64,000 nt of DNA from Mercurialis annua (Eukaryota; Streptophyta; Magnoliopsida; Malpighiales; Euphorbiaceae): the NCBI RefSeq assembly GCF_937616625.2, contig NC_065575.1, forward strand, positions 255,501 to 319,500, written 5' to 3'. The translations under genes were made by a program, and so were the position numbers. Shown piece after piece: positions 11,009-22,170 of the stretch. Numbering within the stretch: the stretch's first letter is position 1; each line of letters begins with the position of its first letter. A model generated the notes under the pieces. The model searched no databases. It saw only the letters and a program-made list of their open reading frames with translations, and was not told where the DNA came from.

Positions 11009-12778
11009 GACTATCTCCAAAAGGAGTCATCAAAATGAGAATTGATGACTCCTCATCTCTAAGGGAGTCACCGAAATGCATTTTGGTGACTCTCACACAC
11101 TTTCTTTCATCAAAAATGGTGAAGGAATTTTTCCTTCACCATTTCACTTTTTGAATATAATAATTGGTTAATTTACACTTTAGTATATATAATTTGTAGT
11201 TGTATTAAATTAATTACTTACTTATTAAATAATTTAACGACACAATGATATAAAAATATTACATGAGTAATTTTATAAAACAATAATATAAAAATCTTAC
11301 ATTAATAATTTTACGAGACAATTAAAAAAATATTACATAATTAATTTTACGAGACAATAATATAAAACATTACATAGATAATTTTACGATATAATAACTA
11401 AAAACGAAACATACTACGACATTACATAATAAATAAATAGAACACATATTCTATCAATAATCTGGTAGATTGGTATCGGATCCACCAATATTAGTAAAAT
11501 AGTCACCAAAAGTATTTGAAGTAGAGGATGATTGTTGAGCTCTTTTTTGAAATATTTGTCTGTGTTCGACTTCCCAATATGCACGAATATTTGGATCAAC
11601 AATTGAATTCAAGTCCATCATCAAAATTTTATTTTCTTCCCTAAATTCTTTGAGTGCCATATTTTTGGAATTACTTTCCATATATATACCTCTGTCTGAC
11701 TGACTTTTCTTCATCATCTCCCTTAGTTGTTTATTATCTTCTTTAATGGAGTTGAGGATTTTTGTAACTTCTTCGTCATTTTTTCTTTTCAATTTTGATT
11801 TCTTAACCCCCATATAGGTCTTTCAGCCGATGAATTACCTGCGCCATCATCATTTAAATTCATAGAAAAATTTGATAAACCTGGAGATCCCGTAAGATAA
11901 TCAGACATAGGACTGTCCGACTCTGATGATACAAAGTTTGTACTTTTCTTACTAATATTATTAAATTTTTCAAAATTTTTCATGATATTCCAAACATGGT
12001 CGAATTTGAAACCCTTACTATAGCCTGGATCCTGCATAAGTAATATTTTTGCTTGGGCTAACTGCAAGTTATTAAAAATATCAAGTTAATAATTTATAAA
12101 AAAATAAATAAATATTTAAATTAAATTTCAAGAATTTATTTTATAAAATTAAAATATGAAATTACATTTTGAATACTTACAATATCTTCATTCGATGCTC
12201 CACTAGGATTCATTGCTTCGATTTGTCTCATGCACCCATTTAATTTTCGGATTGCCTTTTCTATAATACGAACACGAGCACCCACCGATCTAACGTTGCG
12301 TTCCTCCAAATTTTCATTTTTATCTTTGTTATACGCTTCCTCAACTCGATTCCAAAATGAAGTTGAACTTTTTTTTTGTTAATTTTAGTTTTTATGTTGT
12401 GTTAATTTAAATAAATTAATGTAATGTTTATGTTAGTTTTTTTATTGTGTTAATTTAAATAAATTAATGTAATGTTCATTTTAAATAATTTTAATATAAA
12501 TTAAATTTTATAAGATATTCATAATTAAAAAAATTAATAGCAATTTATTTTTTAAAATATGAATAATACTATAATTCGGACGAATATGAGCATAAATAAG
12601 TTTGTGGGTGTAATTGGTAAAAGGTGTATAAAATATTAAGAATTAAAAATGATTATTATATTAAAAAGTGAAAAAGTATGTTTTTTGGTGAAAAATTTGG
12701 TCATGACCATTGGAGTGAATTTGGTGAAAATTCACCAAATTGAAAAATGGTGAGGGACAATTTGACAGTCAAAGCATC
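11009..12778. mobile_element. PIF/Harbinger-like element, internally deleted
   Basis: The left end GACTATCTCCAAAAGGAGTC follows TTA. On the right, the complement of ACCATTGGAGTG gives CACTCCAATGGT, so both sides carry the CTCCAA words usual in Harbinger-type ends. The element is flanked by TTA on the left and TAA on the right, close to but not an identical 3-bp duplication. Inside is a decayed gene for the Harbinger-type ORF1 (NAM-associated domain) protein on the minus strand. No DDE transposase is present. The exact borders are estimates. Confidence 0.55.
11454..12368 (-). pseudogene. Truncated NAM-associated-domain (Harbinger ORF1-like) gene
   Basis: Three minus-strand pieces read as one protein family. 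Positions 12368-12181 give FWNRVEEAYNKDKN and, further on, CMRQIEAMNPSGASNEDI. An intron of about 115 bp follows. Positions 12067-11789 give AQAKILLMQDPGYSKGFKFD and a SPGLSNFSMNLNDD segment. Positions 11813-11454 give a lysine-rich coiled-coil end. This is the C-terminal domain typical of plant Myb/SANT-like proteins found as ORF1 of PIF/Harbinger elements, which assist transposase binding. The N-terminal Myb/SANT part is missing: upstream of 12368 is only AT-rich DNA. The last two segments lie in different frames and overlap at 11789-11813, so there is a frameshift. It is probably non-functional. Confidence 0.7.
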
Positions 12779-13146
12779 TAATAATTGTGATTATCACATA
12801 AGATCGTAACAAGCAATGTTCGATTTCATCCCAAATCTCTCCACAAAAGAAAGTATAAATAACACATTTGCATTAAATGATTGAGAGAATCTGAAATATT
12901 CATTCCAATCTAAAAAGGTAACCAATTCATAAAGTTACCTGAATTAGGTTTTAGGCTTCAATGATAATAAAACAGTGGCAGATAGTGTAAAGTAGAGAAA
13001 CCAATTCAAAAAGAGTAAAAGAAGTACTAAGAAAGCACAAATAGTTCAGTGAACTCATCTACTATAACCAGTACGTACCATCCATGCACAGTGACAACAA
13101 ATACTTAAAATTAAAAACAAAGAACAAATAATGCTTACATTTAGAT
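12779..13146. other. Intergenic DNA, no gene seen
   Basis: AT-rich stretch between the Harbinger-like element and the next MITE. No frame of interest. Confidence 0.4.
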
Positions 13147-14008
13147 AGACCTGGCAATTCGTGTCTGCGGGTCATAAACGGGTCAAATCCGTTTAGACAC
13201 GAACACGATTAGGCTAAACACGAACACGACACGATTATTAATCGGGGTTGATATACAAAACCCAAACACGATACGGATATTACACGGGTTACACGACACG
13301 ACACGTATAAACACGTTTATTTAAACGTGTTAATGGATCAACCCGTTTAAAGTGACACGTTTAAACCCGTTTAATTATTTAACTACTTTTTTAATTTATT
13401 TAATATAATATTAAAAGAATTATTACTATATTTTGAGATAAATACTACTCCCTCCGTCCCAATAGAATTGTCCACTTTGAGAAAAAAATTTGTCCCAAAA
13501 CTCTTGTCCACTTTTAAAAAGTAACTAATTTTTACACTCAATTTTCCTATATTACCCCTATTTAAAATCCACTAATGAATAGATTGAAAGTAAATTGTAA
13601 GTGGGCCCTATATTAAATAGGGGCATGATAAAAAAATTAAGAAATTTTTTTCAAAACCCATAAACAATAATTGCTTTTCTTAAACTGTGTGATAAAGACA
13701 AAGTGGACAACTCTATTGGGACGGAGGGAGTATTTTAATTATATATAATATAAAAAAATTAATTAAAATTAAGAATTTAATAACATTTAAATTATAAAAA
13801 TATATAATATTTAATTTAAAATAGTTAACCGTGTTTAAACGGGTTTAAACGGGTTAGGCGTGTATAACCCATTTAGACCCGAAATTAATCGTGTCATAAA
13901 CGGGTTGACCCGTTTATGATCCAAACCCATTTACATCAAACCCAAACCCGTTTAATTTCGTATCGTGTCGTATCATTTAATCGTGTCGTGTCTAAAATTG
14001 TCAGGTCT
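13147..14008. mobile_element. MULE-type MITE with AGACCTGGCAATT ends (copy 2), split by a Stowaway
   Basis: Ends AGACCTGGCAATT and AATTGTCAGGTCT are complementary apart from one position. A perfect 10-bp duplication ACATTTAGAT flanks it (13137-13146 and 14009-14018). It is the same family as 4906-5461 and 43889-44343, with repeated AAACGGGT/ACCCGTTT and CGTGTCGTGTC words near both ends. A Stowaway MITE sits at 13448-13730; without it this copy would be about 577 bp, close to the 556 bp of copy 1. Confidence 0.85.
13448..13730. mobile_element. Stowaway MITE (Tc1/mariner type)
   Basis: The canonical Stowaway terminus CTCCCTCCGTCCC starts at 13448 and its complement GGGACGGAGGGAG ends at 13730, with TA on both sides as the target duplication. 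The inverted repeats extend about 32 bp inward (TTGTCCACTTTG against CAAAGTGGACAA). Length 283 bp, no coding. It inserted after the surrounding MULE-type MITE. Confidence 0.95.
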
Positions 14009-14361
14009 ACATTTAGATAGACTCTGACATCAATTTGATAATATCTCTATCCTGAGAATGGATGTAAGCAATTTTTACACAACAATGACAACCTTAGCTA
14101 AATTTAGGTGCAGAAACATTTGAAACAAAAATAGACTTGTCAAGGCATGCGGAAACATATTCCTGAGTTCAACTCAACTAGTAAATTAGTAATTTAAATG
14201 CAAAGCCCGCCTCAGTCCTCATTTCACTTTTATTTCAATTCTCCAACCAAAAAGTAAACAACACACTCATTATCACTTCTTTTCTTATTTCCAAACTACT
14301 TTTCCCTTTTGGTTTCTCCAAATTCAGCCTGCCAATTTTATTTTCATTTTCATTTTCAATC

Positions 14362-15440
14362 ATGAATTCTACCTCATCGTCTTCCTCTTCCTCTTCCGGT
14401 GCTCCTACCACCTCTTTCGATGCATCACCTAGTTGTCTTTCAGCCATTTTCTGTCGACTTTTCTGCTCTCGCGCCCTCCCTACGCACCCTTCTGATATTC
14501 ACCAACAACACTCTACCAAGTCATTTGACGTGCCTCATCAGGCTGCAGCCTCAAGTCCTCCTGGCATTGTGGCTAGGCTTATGGGCTTGGAAACTAACTT
14601 CACGGAAGTTAGTGCCAATTCCATCTCAAGAAGCAAATCTTTGAATTTTGTAGAGTTTAGCGATCAAAAGCACCATACAAGGGCTAAGAGCAGCACATTT
14701 GCTCCCCTCGGCATGCCAACTTTTCTTGAGCTAGAAAACGAGGAATTCTTTATTCTTAGCTTCGAAAAAAGAGGTGACTGGAAAGAAACTAGAGACACAA
14801 GGAGAAAATCTAAAGAATTTCGAGCAAAAAGAAACAAGGAAAACAAAAATGAAAATGTACAATTAAAGAAGAAGGAAGATAAAGAGGATATAATGAATAA
14901 TGATAAAGAGCAGCTAACTGTGGTTGATCAAGAAATTGGGAAAATTGAAGATTCAGCCAAAGCTAGTCTACCTCTAAGGGAATTGTGCCGGATGACAACT
15001 GCTAAACAAGATTGGATAAACTGCAAAGAAATGAAAAAGAAACGAAGACATGGGCGCCGATTAAAGAGTGAAGAAGAAGAAGAAGAAGAATGCAGTTCGG
15101 AAGAATCCAGCCCTGTTTCTGTTCTTGATTTTGATCCATTTGTCGTTCCTACGAAATCAGGTTTGAATATTTAACCTCTAAGTAGTTAAAATATCTTAAG
15201 ACTGTAGCTTATTGGTTAAATTACGTGACAGAGGAAGATGGTAGTTCAAGGAGGAAATTATCATCAGCACTTGAGGATTCAAATTCAAAGAGGAGGGAAG
15301 CAGCATATCATAATGATAATCAAGTGGTTGAGTTCATTTGGAGACACAAAATGATTAGGGAATTCCAAGATTTTGAAGAAATTACTGCAGAGATTGAGTT
15401 ACAAATTTTCAATGAGTTGTTAGAAGAGCTATTGGTATAG
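14362..15440 (+). CDS. VARLMGL-motif protein (TRM/DUF3741-DUF4378-like), 335 aa
   Basis: Two exons, 14362-15160 and 15232-15440, joined across a 71-bp GT..AG intron; the split codon gives glutamate. The predicted protein begins with a serine run and has SSPPGIVARLMGLE at residues 65-77, the hallmark short motif of the plant TRM (TON1-recruiting motif) and LONGIFOLIA-like families. A lysine/glutamate-rich middle follows, then an acidic tract near residue 240, and the end IELQIFNELLEELLV resembles the C-terminal helix of DUF4378 proteins. Larger TRMs recruit TON1 and PP2A to cortical microtubules; whether this short member does is unknown. At 335 aa it is much smaller than classic TRMs, like several uncharacterised small relatives. 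The start is the first ATG of the long frame. Confidence 0.75.
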
Positions 15441-15540
15441 ATAGTGCAAAATAAATGTAACATAGATAAACTCAGTTGTAATTTAATTTTGATTAGTTTC
15501 CAAATTGGAAATCTACACCATAGTAAATATTGTTGCATAA

Positions 15541-17200
15541 ATTATGTGACAATCTCGTAGGTCCTTTTTAAGTTTAAAATAAAAGTGTTTTAGTTAAGCT
15601 CGTAATCTAAAACAAGGATGAAGAATAGATAATCCAATAAAGATTCAGTTCAAGAAAGCCGGCGGGAGGCTTTAATGGTGTCTCAATCATCAGCAAGGAG
15701 CAGAATTAGACATAATCTTCCTAGTGCTCATCCCACTACTAAGCCTTTTCCTCAGTGCTCATCCCCAAGTTTGAGGATCTTGCAGCCAACCAGCGCATGA
15801 ACGCCGAAAGCATATTTCACAAAAGTAGCAGATGGCTAAATTGATTGACAAAAGAAAGCAAGGAACACTCCCACATAAGACACTTTCAACATCACCAGTA
15901 GCAAAGCGTTGCTAAATGTACAAAATTTTCACAATTCATCCACTGCATTACAAACAATATAAAAATATCTAAAATTACATAATAAACTAAAAAGATTTAA
16001 AACTAAATAATTCATCAGAACATTCTAAAATAATAAATTTTCAAAAATCACATAACAAGATATATAAGTTCCTATCCAAGTTGGCTTTTGCTTGGCAAAT
16101 CATGTTCCATGTAATTCTGCATGAAACTCTGCAAAAATAAAATAAAAGGACATATTCAGAATTTGCAAAATCACATAACAAGGCATATGTCTAAAGAAAA
16201 CAAATACTACCAGGAGGAACTTTGTCTGTCTAAATCCAGTGGCTTGAATTTGGACTCTGGATGCCATCTTCAGATTTGAAAGCCAAAAATTTATCCTAAG
16301 AAACAATGCGTGACCTTGGAGAATTTATCCTTACCCGAAGATAACACCTGAACTTGTTCTCCGTTCGGTTGTGCTTCATCATTCTCTTCATCTTTACATC
16401 TTTTATATCCTTTTCAGGGGCACAATTCGACATTAATTATAGCATCACTGACAAGCAACGTAGCTATGAGAAACACAGACATAATCCCAGATACTTTAAG
16501 GAGGATTCCCTTTCCTTCTCTACATGAAGAATTTGGAATCTAAATGTTAGGCTATCAATGAACAAAAAAACATATCAAATACAAGAATATAATACAAATA
16601 AAAAAGCATATCAGTATAAAGCCAAGCCAGAGAGTTATGCATAGTAACAGAAACATGCATTCATTTACAAAACCTTATGTCTCTCCTCATCTTATTGTCC
16701 ACTCAGGTATCTAGACTTCTCTTTGATAGCTTCCCCACCCCCACACCGCGCCATTGCCATCCCTAACGAGACTCTTGATTAACCGAAAATCTCATCCATT
16801 TGCTAAATTGATTGACCTAAACCAAAAACATAAAGAGTAAATTTTCAGTGTATAACTTAAAGGGAAAAATTGAAGAATACCTTGAAATTGAATTGAGATT
16901 CTATAGAGTTCAAAAATAGAGAGAAAGAGGTCTATACATTCTTTTCCAGCCATACATCAAAGCTCCATCAACAAACAAAATAAAGCATTTTCAGGTATTC
17001 CCATAAATTAACAGCACAGAAAAGACGATTGAGATGCATTGAAATTTTTATAATATGTTTTATTGATTAATTAATGTAATGTATACAGAACCTACAAAGT
17101 ACAAATAATCCAACACTTGGTCAAATCAAATCAGCCCCCTTTACTCTCATCTCATCACCAAATTACTAGAAAAAGAATTTTTCACTCTTCGTCCTTTCTT
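15541..17200. other. Region without a recognised gene; possible minor spliced transcript on minus
   Basis: No frame matches a family I know. On the minus strand there are splice-like sites: a donor at about 16337 (CTTCGG then GTAAGG) and an acceptor near 16295 (TTTCTTAG then GATAAATT). These join fragments reading KMKRMMKHNRTENKFRCYLR and DKFLAFKSEDGIQSPNSSHW, ending at a stop near 16233. This could be a small gene, the untranslated tail of something, or chance. The rest is AT-rich. Confidence 0.25.
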
Positions 17201-17309
17201 CTCTCTCTCAGTCCCTTCTTTTGTTCCTACTAGGTATAAATATAAATTAAAAAATATCAAAAAATGGAAAACAAATAACTAGTTAAAATGTAGGCACCAG
17301 ATGGTTCTT

Positions 17310-19361
17310 TTAAGCCACCATCTGCTCCTGCTCAATGTACAATTGCTCCACCCAGGCTGGAAGCATTTCTCCAGTGTTAAGATGGCATTGCTGCTGCTGT
17401 TCAAATCCCATAGGCGGGGCATCCTTCACCAGGGACTGAACCCAGGACACATCTGGCTCATCAACTCTTGTAGCTGCCATTGACGCTGCTGCTGACAAAC
17501 TGCTGCCATTGTTTCGGATGCCGAATGAAGCAGATTTCCGCAGCTTATTAAGCTCTTCACCTTGGATACCCCAGTCCAATTTTCCATCAGGGGAACCCCA
17601 ATCTGAAAGGTTTGAAGGCATCATGGTTGCAGAAGAAGTTGGTGGGGAAAACCCAGTATGGCGGTTCCCAGCGCCTCGTTCAACAAAGCTCTGGCTCCTC
17701 TTCGAAAAGGCAGCAGACCTCGAACTCATTACAGCTGCTGCAGCCGCACCACAGGGATCCATTCCAAAGGATGAAAAATTTGTCGGGTAGCTCGAGCGGA
17801 GCTGCTGGTTAATATTCTGGCGAATCTGAATTCCCGAAGGAGACTGCAACTGGGATGCAGCACTATCCATGGAGAATCCCTGCAACTGTGGCAAAATTGA
17901 AGGGTCAAGAGATCCAAAAATGTCTTCAAGGTTAGTAGGCTTCACTCCTCCAAGCCTGTGCAACTCCCCGTTTCGATCCCCAGAGGCAGCAAAAGCTGAA
18001 CCACTATTATTCCAGCTGGACGGTGAGGATAGACCAGATAACTCGTCCATCATTCGTTGCCGACGTCGGTGACTATCAAGCCCGAGCAACTCCATGTCTA
18101 AATCCATATCCCTAGCACTGAGTGCAGATTTCAACCTGCTACCAGGAAGCTGCAAGGTAGGAGGCACGATGCTAGACTGGCTTGGCCAACCACCCATCGG
18201 AGATGAGGACCCAGTGGGAGTCATTGGAGGGGTTGATGAAGATGGCATCAATACAGGTGGAGAGCCTAGAGCTAGTGGGCTGATAGATCCCATATCATTG
18301 GCTGAGTAGGATCTAGGTGAAGGCACAGCTGAACCCGTTGAGGCATACAAGGGACGAAGCTCTTCAGGCTTGTGAGCGAAAAAACAAACCCTCCTTGCGC
18401 AGCTGGTTTCATCTTTGCAGAGACGGGTGCGATACTGGGCAGGGTGAAGCCAGCACTCAAAAATACCATGTGCATATTCACAGGCATCACCCTGCCTGCA
18501 TGATCCCTTCCGAAACTCAGGGCATGGAACACAGCTATAGTGGTATTTCCTTGGATCCCGCCGTCTAGCGTTCTCACCAGGGTGAACAAAAGGGCATTCG
18601 GTCCAGTCATGGGAATAGGCCCTTGAGCACGGCTTCACCTTGAATGTGTACATTCTAAATTCATCAGTACCATATATACCATTTTTTATATCTGGAAGAG
18701 TAAGATCAACAGGATACTCTTTCTTCTCGGTCCCATCTTTCAATAACCTTGGTGTTGAAACTTCTAGTAGTTCTTGACCATCCATGTGCATAGGATTGTG
18801 ATCGGCCAAAAAACAAGCATCTTCACCAGTGCTACCACCCTTTAGCATGATCTCGAGTGCCTTTCTCTTAGAATTAAAACCAGAACTGACAAGCGGAGCA
18901 ATTAAATCAGCTGCACGATTTCCATTAGCATCAGCAGAATAAAGATCAGCAGAGGCATCGAGCAATCGCTTGACAACCTCAAGAGAAGAAGCAGAGCCTC
19001 CTGCAGCAGCACAGTGCAGGGCAGTGGCCCCATCAGAGCCTAAACGCCTATTCACATCAGCACAGCCCATATCAAGAATGTAATTTAAGACATCTTTGCT
19101 TCCAAATAAGGCGGCAATCATTAGGGGGGTGCGCTCCTCGATCCCCATTTTTTTGGAGCCGATGCTCTGTGCGTACCACAAGCCAGGCTCATCGACATGG
19201 TGCCCCTCCTCTTCAATCGCTCTCTGAAACCCAATTAGATCATCAGAGGCAGACAATTCAAGCAGAAGGGAGAAATGATAGGTAAAGGCATCTTGTTTCT
19301 GTAAATCATTGTCCATGAGAAAAGCAGGGTGAGTTAGGTTCCTCTTCGGCCCACTGCACAT
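17310..19361 (-). CDS. Ankyrin and tandem CCCH zinc-finger protein (RR-TZF, C3H30/OXS2-like), 683 aa
   Basis: Plant RR-type tandem zinc-finger proteins bind RNA and shuttle between nucleus and cytoplasm in stress and hormone responses. Visible: two ankyrin-like repeats at about residues 72-150 (ERTPLMIAALFG, GATALHCAAAGG); an RR region with CPFVHPGENARRRDP; CCCH fingers of form C-x7-C-x5-C-x3-H at about 279-297 and C-x5-C-x4-C-x3-H at about 315-330; and the conserved tail LPAWVEQLYIEQEQ. This combination matches the Arabidopsis C3H30 (OXS2/TZF7) and C3H56 group, and the length is typical. The open frame continues to 19418, but an acceptor (TTTTGTGCAG) at 19400 makes those codons intronic, so the start is the ATG at 19361 (MCSGPKRN). 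The coding part is intronless; an intron lies in the 5' UTR. The exact orthologue is not decided. Confidence 0.93.
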   Translation of the reverse strand: MCSGPKRNLTHPAFLMDNDLQKQDAFTYHFSLLLELSASDDLIGFQRAIEEEGHHVDEPGLWYAQSIGSKKMGIEERTPLMIAALFGSKDVLNYILDMGCADVNRRLGSDGATALHCAAAGGSASSLEVVKRLLDASADLYSADANGNRAADLIAPLVSSGFNSKRKALEIMLKGGSTGEDACFLADHNPMHMDGQELLEVSTPRLLKDGTEKKEYPVDLTLPDIKNGIYGTDEFRMYTFKVKPCSRAYSHDWTECPFVHPGENARRRDPRKYHYSCVPCPEFRKGSCRQGDACEYAHGIFECWLHPAQYRTRLCKDETSCARRVCFFAHKPEELRPLYASTGSAVPSPRSYSANDMGSISPLALGSPPVLMPSSSTPPMTPTGSSSPMGGWPSQSSIVPPTLQLPGSRLKSALSARDMDLDMELLGLDSHRRRQRMMDELSGLSSPSSWNNSGSAFAASGDRNGELHRLGGVKPTNLEDIFGSLDPSILPQLQGFSMDSAASQLQSPSGIQIRQNINQQLRSSYPTNFSSFGMDPCGAAAAAVMSSRSAAFSKRSQSFVERGAGNRHTGFSPPTSSATMMPSNLSDWGSPDGKLDWGIQGEELNKLRKSASFGIRNNGSSLSAAASMAATRVDEPDVSWVQSLVKDAPPMGFEQQQQCHLNTGEMLPAWVEQLYIEQEQMVA

Positions 19362-19399
19362 CGAATGAGCTCTTTTGTTGTGCTTGAACTCCCTCTGCT

Positions 19400-19760
19400 C
19401 TGCACAAAATAGGAACAAAGCATGGTGTTAATAAAAATGAACTGAAGCATTTAAAGGAGCACCCAATTGTGGAGAGTTAAAATTAAAATGAAACAGAAAA
19501 CGGTTAGAGCCCTAAACAAACAAAACAGCACTGCCTAACACACCCTGTTAGAGGCTGCTTGGTGTTTTAAAAAGAACACTCAACGAATTCGTTGGTTGAT
19601 ACTTGGGAAGAAACCAAAAACTCAACTACACTTCCAATAACCAACCTAACCCAACCAAAACATAAACATCTAACACTTAAATTAAAAAAACACCAATACA
19701 TTAAAATCAGACAGCTAGAAGCCTATAACCAAAATTAAAGTGAAACACAACAGAACATAC
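19400..19760 (-). other. Intron in the 5' UTR of the CCCH gene
   Basis: On the minus strand, GGTGAAAG then GTATGTTC at 19760 is a good donor. The pyrimidine-rich tract ending TTTTGTGCAG at 19400 is a good acceptor. It removes 361 bp between an untranslated first exon (about 19761 to 19860) and the coding exon. Leader introns are common in this family. Inferred from splice signals only. Confidence 0.65.
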
Positions 19761-20106
19761 CTTTCACCACAGCTAATCTTATTATCCTTTTCAACCACTA
19801 CAAGTATGAGAATTGTATAAAGAGAGACTTCTCTTTTCTCTACTTCTCCAGTTCCACATCCATGGCGGCTCCTATTTCAATAATCAAACGCTCCTTCTTT
19901 TTTTATTAATATTTTCAAACTCTAAATTTTATTATTATACTCATATTCAATTTCAAATAAAACCTTTTTAAAAAAACAAAAAAAAGTAGACAAACACAAA
20001 TGCAAATGAAATGCAAATGCAAATTCAAAAATGAAATTAACGTTGGAAATATATGGGCCCCACTAGTGCGCCCTTAATATCTACAAAGCAACAACTGACA
20101 CATCGC

Positions 20107-20473
20107 CACGTGTATTTCACTCTGTACTATAAACGATCCAGATTCTTGATTGATTATCACGCTTTACGCGTTTTTGGACTCTACTGCGATGACGTGGACG
20201 TAGCTGCACCGTCGCCGTTTAAAAGACAAAAAAAATTTACTAATACATCAAAATAATTAATAATACACGTTGGAATCTTATTGGTTGGTTAGAGTCCTCT
20301 ATCCTCACCGCCAGTCGCTCGAGCGCACGATTTCATTATTTTAATTGACTGTCATTCGTTGTGGAGTGACACTGCTGTGACTTAATCTAAATTGCTTTGT
20401 TCGATATTTTTCTTTTTGGAAATGCGCCACTTCGAAACCATCGACGAATAGGAGCGTTCGATGCTTTCTAGAA
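20107..20473. promoter_or_regulatory. Candidate promoter elements upstream of the CCCH gene: G-box and heat-shock-type motif
   Basis: CACGTG (G-box, a bZIP/bHLH target in ABA and light response) lies at 20107-20112. TTCTAGAA, two inverted GAA modules as in a heat-shock element, is at 20466-20473. Both lie 250-620 bp before the likely transcription start near 19860. They fit the stress role of RR-TZF genes but are short words, so chance cannot be excluded. The short frame at 20053-20256 is not considered a gene. Confidence 0.35.
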
Positions 20474-20529
20474 GCCTCTCCTCTGTCCCTCTACTTCTCA
20501 GTTTCCTTTAACTACCATAAAGTAAAACA

Positions 20530-21490
20530 AATTGCTCTTTCATACATTCTTTTTTTTTTTTTGATTAAATTCATACATTCTTAGATTAACTCAATCACTA
20601 CATTCTTCGTATATTAAACCTATCATATTATAATTCGTTATTAAAATAGTGATATAATTAATGACAATTGAACCTGATTTGTTAGCTTGAAGGGTTAGGG
20701 GTTATAGTGAATCATCATCAATTTTAACATTTCTAATTTAAAACCGATCATAACATATTGATTTCATCCGGCTCCTTCATGGAATATGAAAAAAAATTCA
20801 GCTAAAAGACGTGGGCGAAAAAAAATTGACCCATAACATCATAATATTACTATTTAAATGTGTAAAAAGTAATAAATAAAATTATAATATTACCACTATT
20901 TTAATGATGTGACATAATGTGATAGGGTAGTTCACGGATGACGTGATCGACTGAGTCTATCTAAGAATCACTCTCATTCCAAACAAAACAGTATTAAAAT
21001 ATAAAATTTATAAATACTTTTTTAATAGATATGGAATTCTTTGAAAATGATTAAACAACTATAAAAATTATATTACAAAAATTGAATATATAGCCATTGC
21101 GAGGGACTGACGAGAGGCATGCCGATGACCATTGTGAGGGATTGACGAGGGGCTTCCGATAGGCTTTCTGAGGGGCTTCTGAGACGCTTACAAACCGCCT
21201 TCCAAGATGCATTTCTGGTCTTTCATACAAATCTAATAAATAATTATGAAATAAAAAAAATAATCAAGATAAAAACACTAAGTCAAAAATTCCGCTAAAA
21301 GTATTATTTGGGTGCACAATGATGAACATAATTTTAATGGTGCAAGGGTTTTAATTTTAATTTCATTCGATTAGACCGCAAAAAAACTGCTCGATCCGCT
21401 AAAACTTCTTATTTTCCAACCATCGTCTTTAAGAGGAATCCAAAAGATATATCTAACATGAATAATCAATCAAAAAAATTAAAGTAATAC
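20530..21490. other. Intergenic DNA, no gene seen
   Basis: AT-rich DNA with a short local repeat (GAGGGACTGACGAG and GAGGGATTGACGAG at about 21101 and 21137). No element ends or coding sequence were recognised. Confidence 0.4.
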
Positions 21491-22170
21491 AAGCTAAATT
21501 CCAGTCCAATTTGGATATGATGGAAACTGAATTCCAGCATAAGTATTACGAAACCGAGTCGTACAAGATCCACTCATCCGAGTGAATCCAAGGACTTCTA
21601 CAAGACGAAAGCTCAAAGATAATAGCACCCGAGTCCCAGAGATCTCGTCGTGCCTGGAAATTAAAAGGAGGCTGATTCTCCTGGATCTCCAATAAAACCG
21701 AATCTCATAGGATTCGGTAAGATCCGGAATCAAGTCCAAAGCGAGTCACAAAAAACCTGATTACACGGAAACAGGATAATATCTAAAAGCCCAGATATAA
21801 CAGAATTATTTTCCTACTTGGAAGTATATTCCTATTTAGTAAGATAAATATATTTAGGAAGGCATTCCCAAATAGGATTCTCATTGAATAAGAATCATTT
21901 TTTCTATTTAAAAAAACATATAATACTAAATAAGAATCACTTTCATATTCCAACTTACACATAATATTCATCATGCACTGTAAAAAGACATGATGTATGC
22001 CTACAATCACAACTGAACTGAATACAGCAAATATGCTGCTTGAGCCTATATATACTTATTTAAGTATAGGAGCGTCAATCGGACAACCACTGTCAGATTA
22101 GCCATCTATATTTGTTTGCAGATTTAATCTACAATCAAATATATCCTAAATATTAATGTAGACATCATAA
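21491..22170. repeat. Dispersed repeat, copy A (probable LTR-type)
   Basis: Copy A shares ordered words with 23120-23564 plus 26356-26560. Examples are GGAAACTGAATT against GGAAACCGAATT, CCTATTTAG next to CAAATAGGATTCT in both, GATGTATGCCTACAATCACA against AGGTATGCCAACACACATAG, and CTGTCAGATTAGCCATCT against CCGTCTGATTATAGCCATCT. The copies are well diverged. The layout resembles LTR copies of a retrotransposon, but no coding region is nearby and the ends are not precise. Confidence 0.55.

Noticed and set aside
17509..18568. Plus-strand frames over the CCCH gene
   Set aside because: Shadows of the minus-strand CDS with no own features.
20053..20256. 67-aa frame upstream of the CCCH gene
   Set aside because: No similarity and it lies in the presumed promoter; probably chance.
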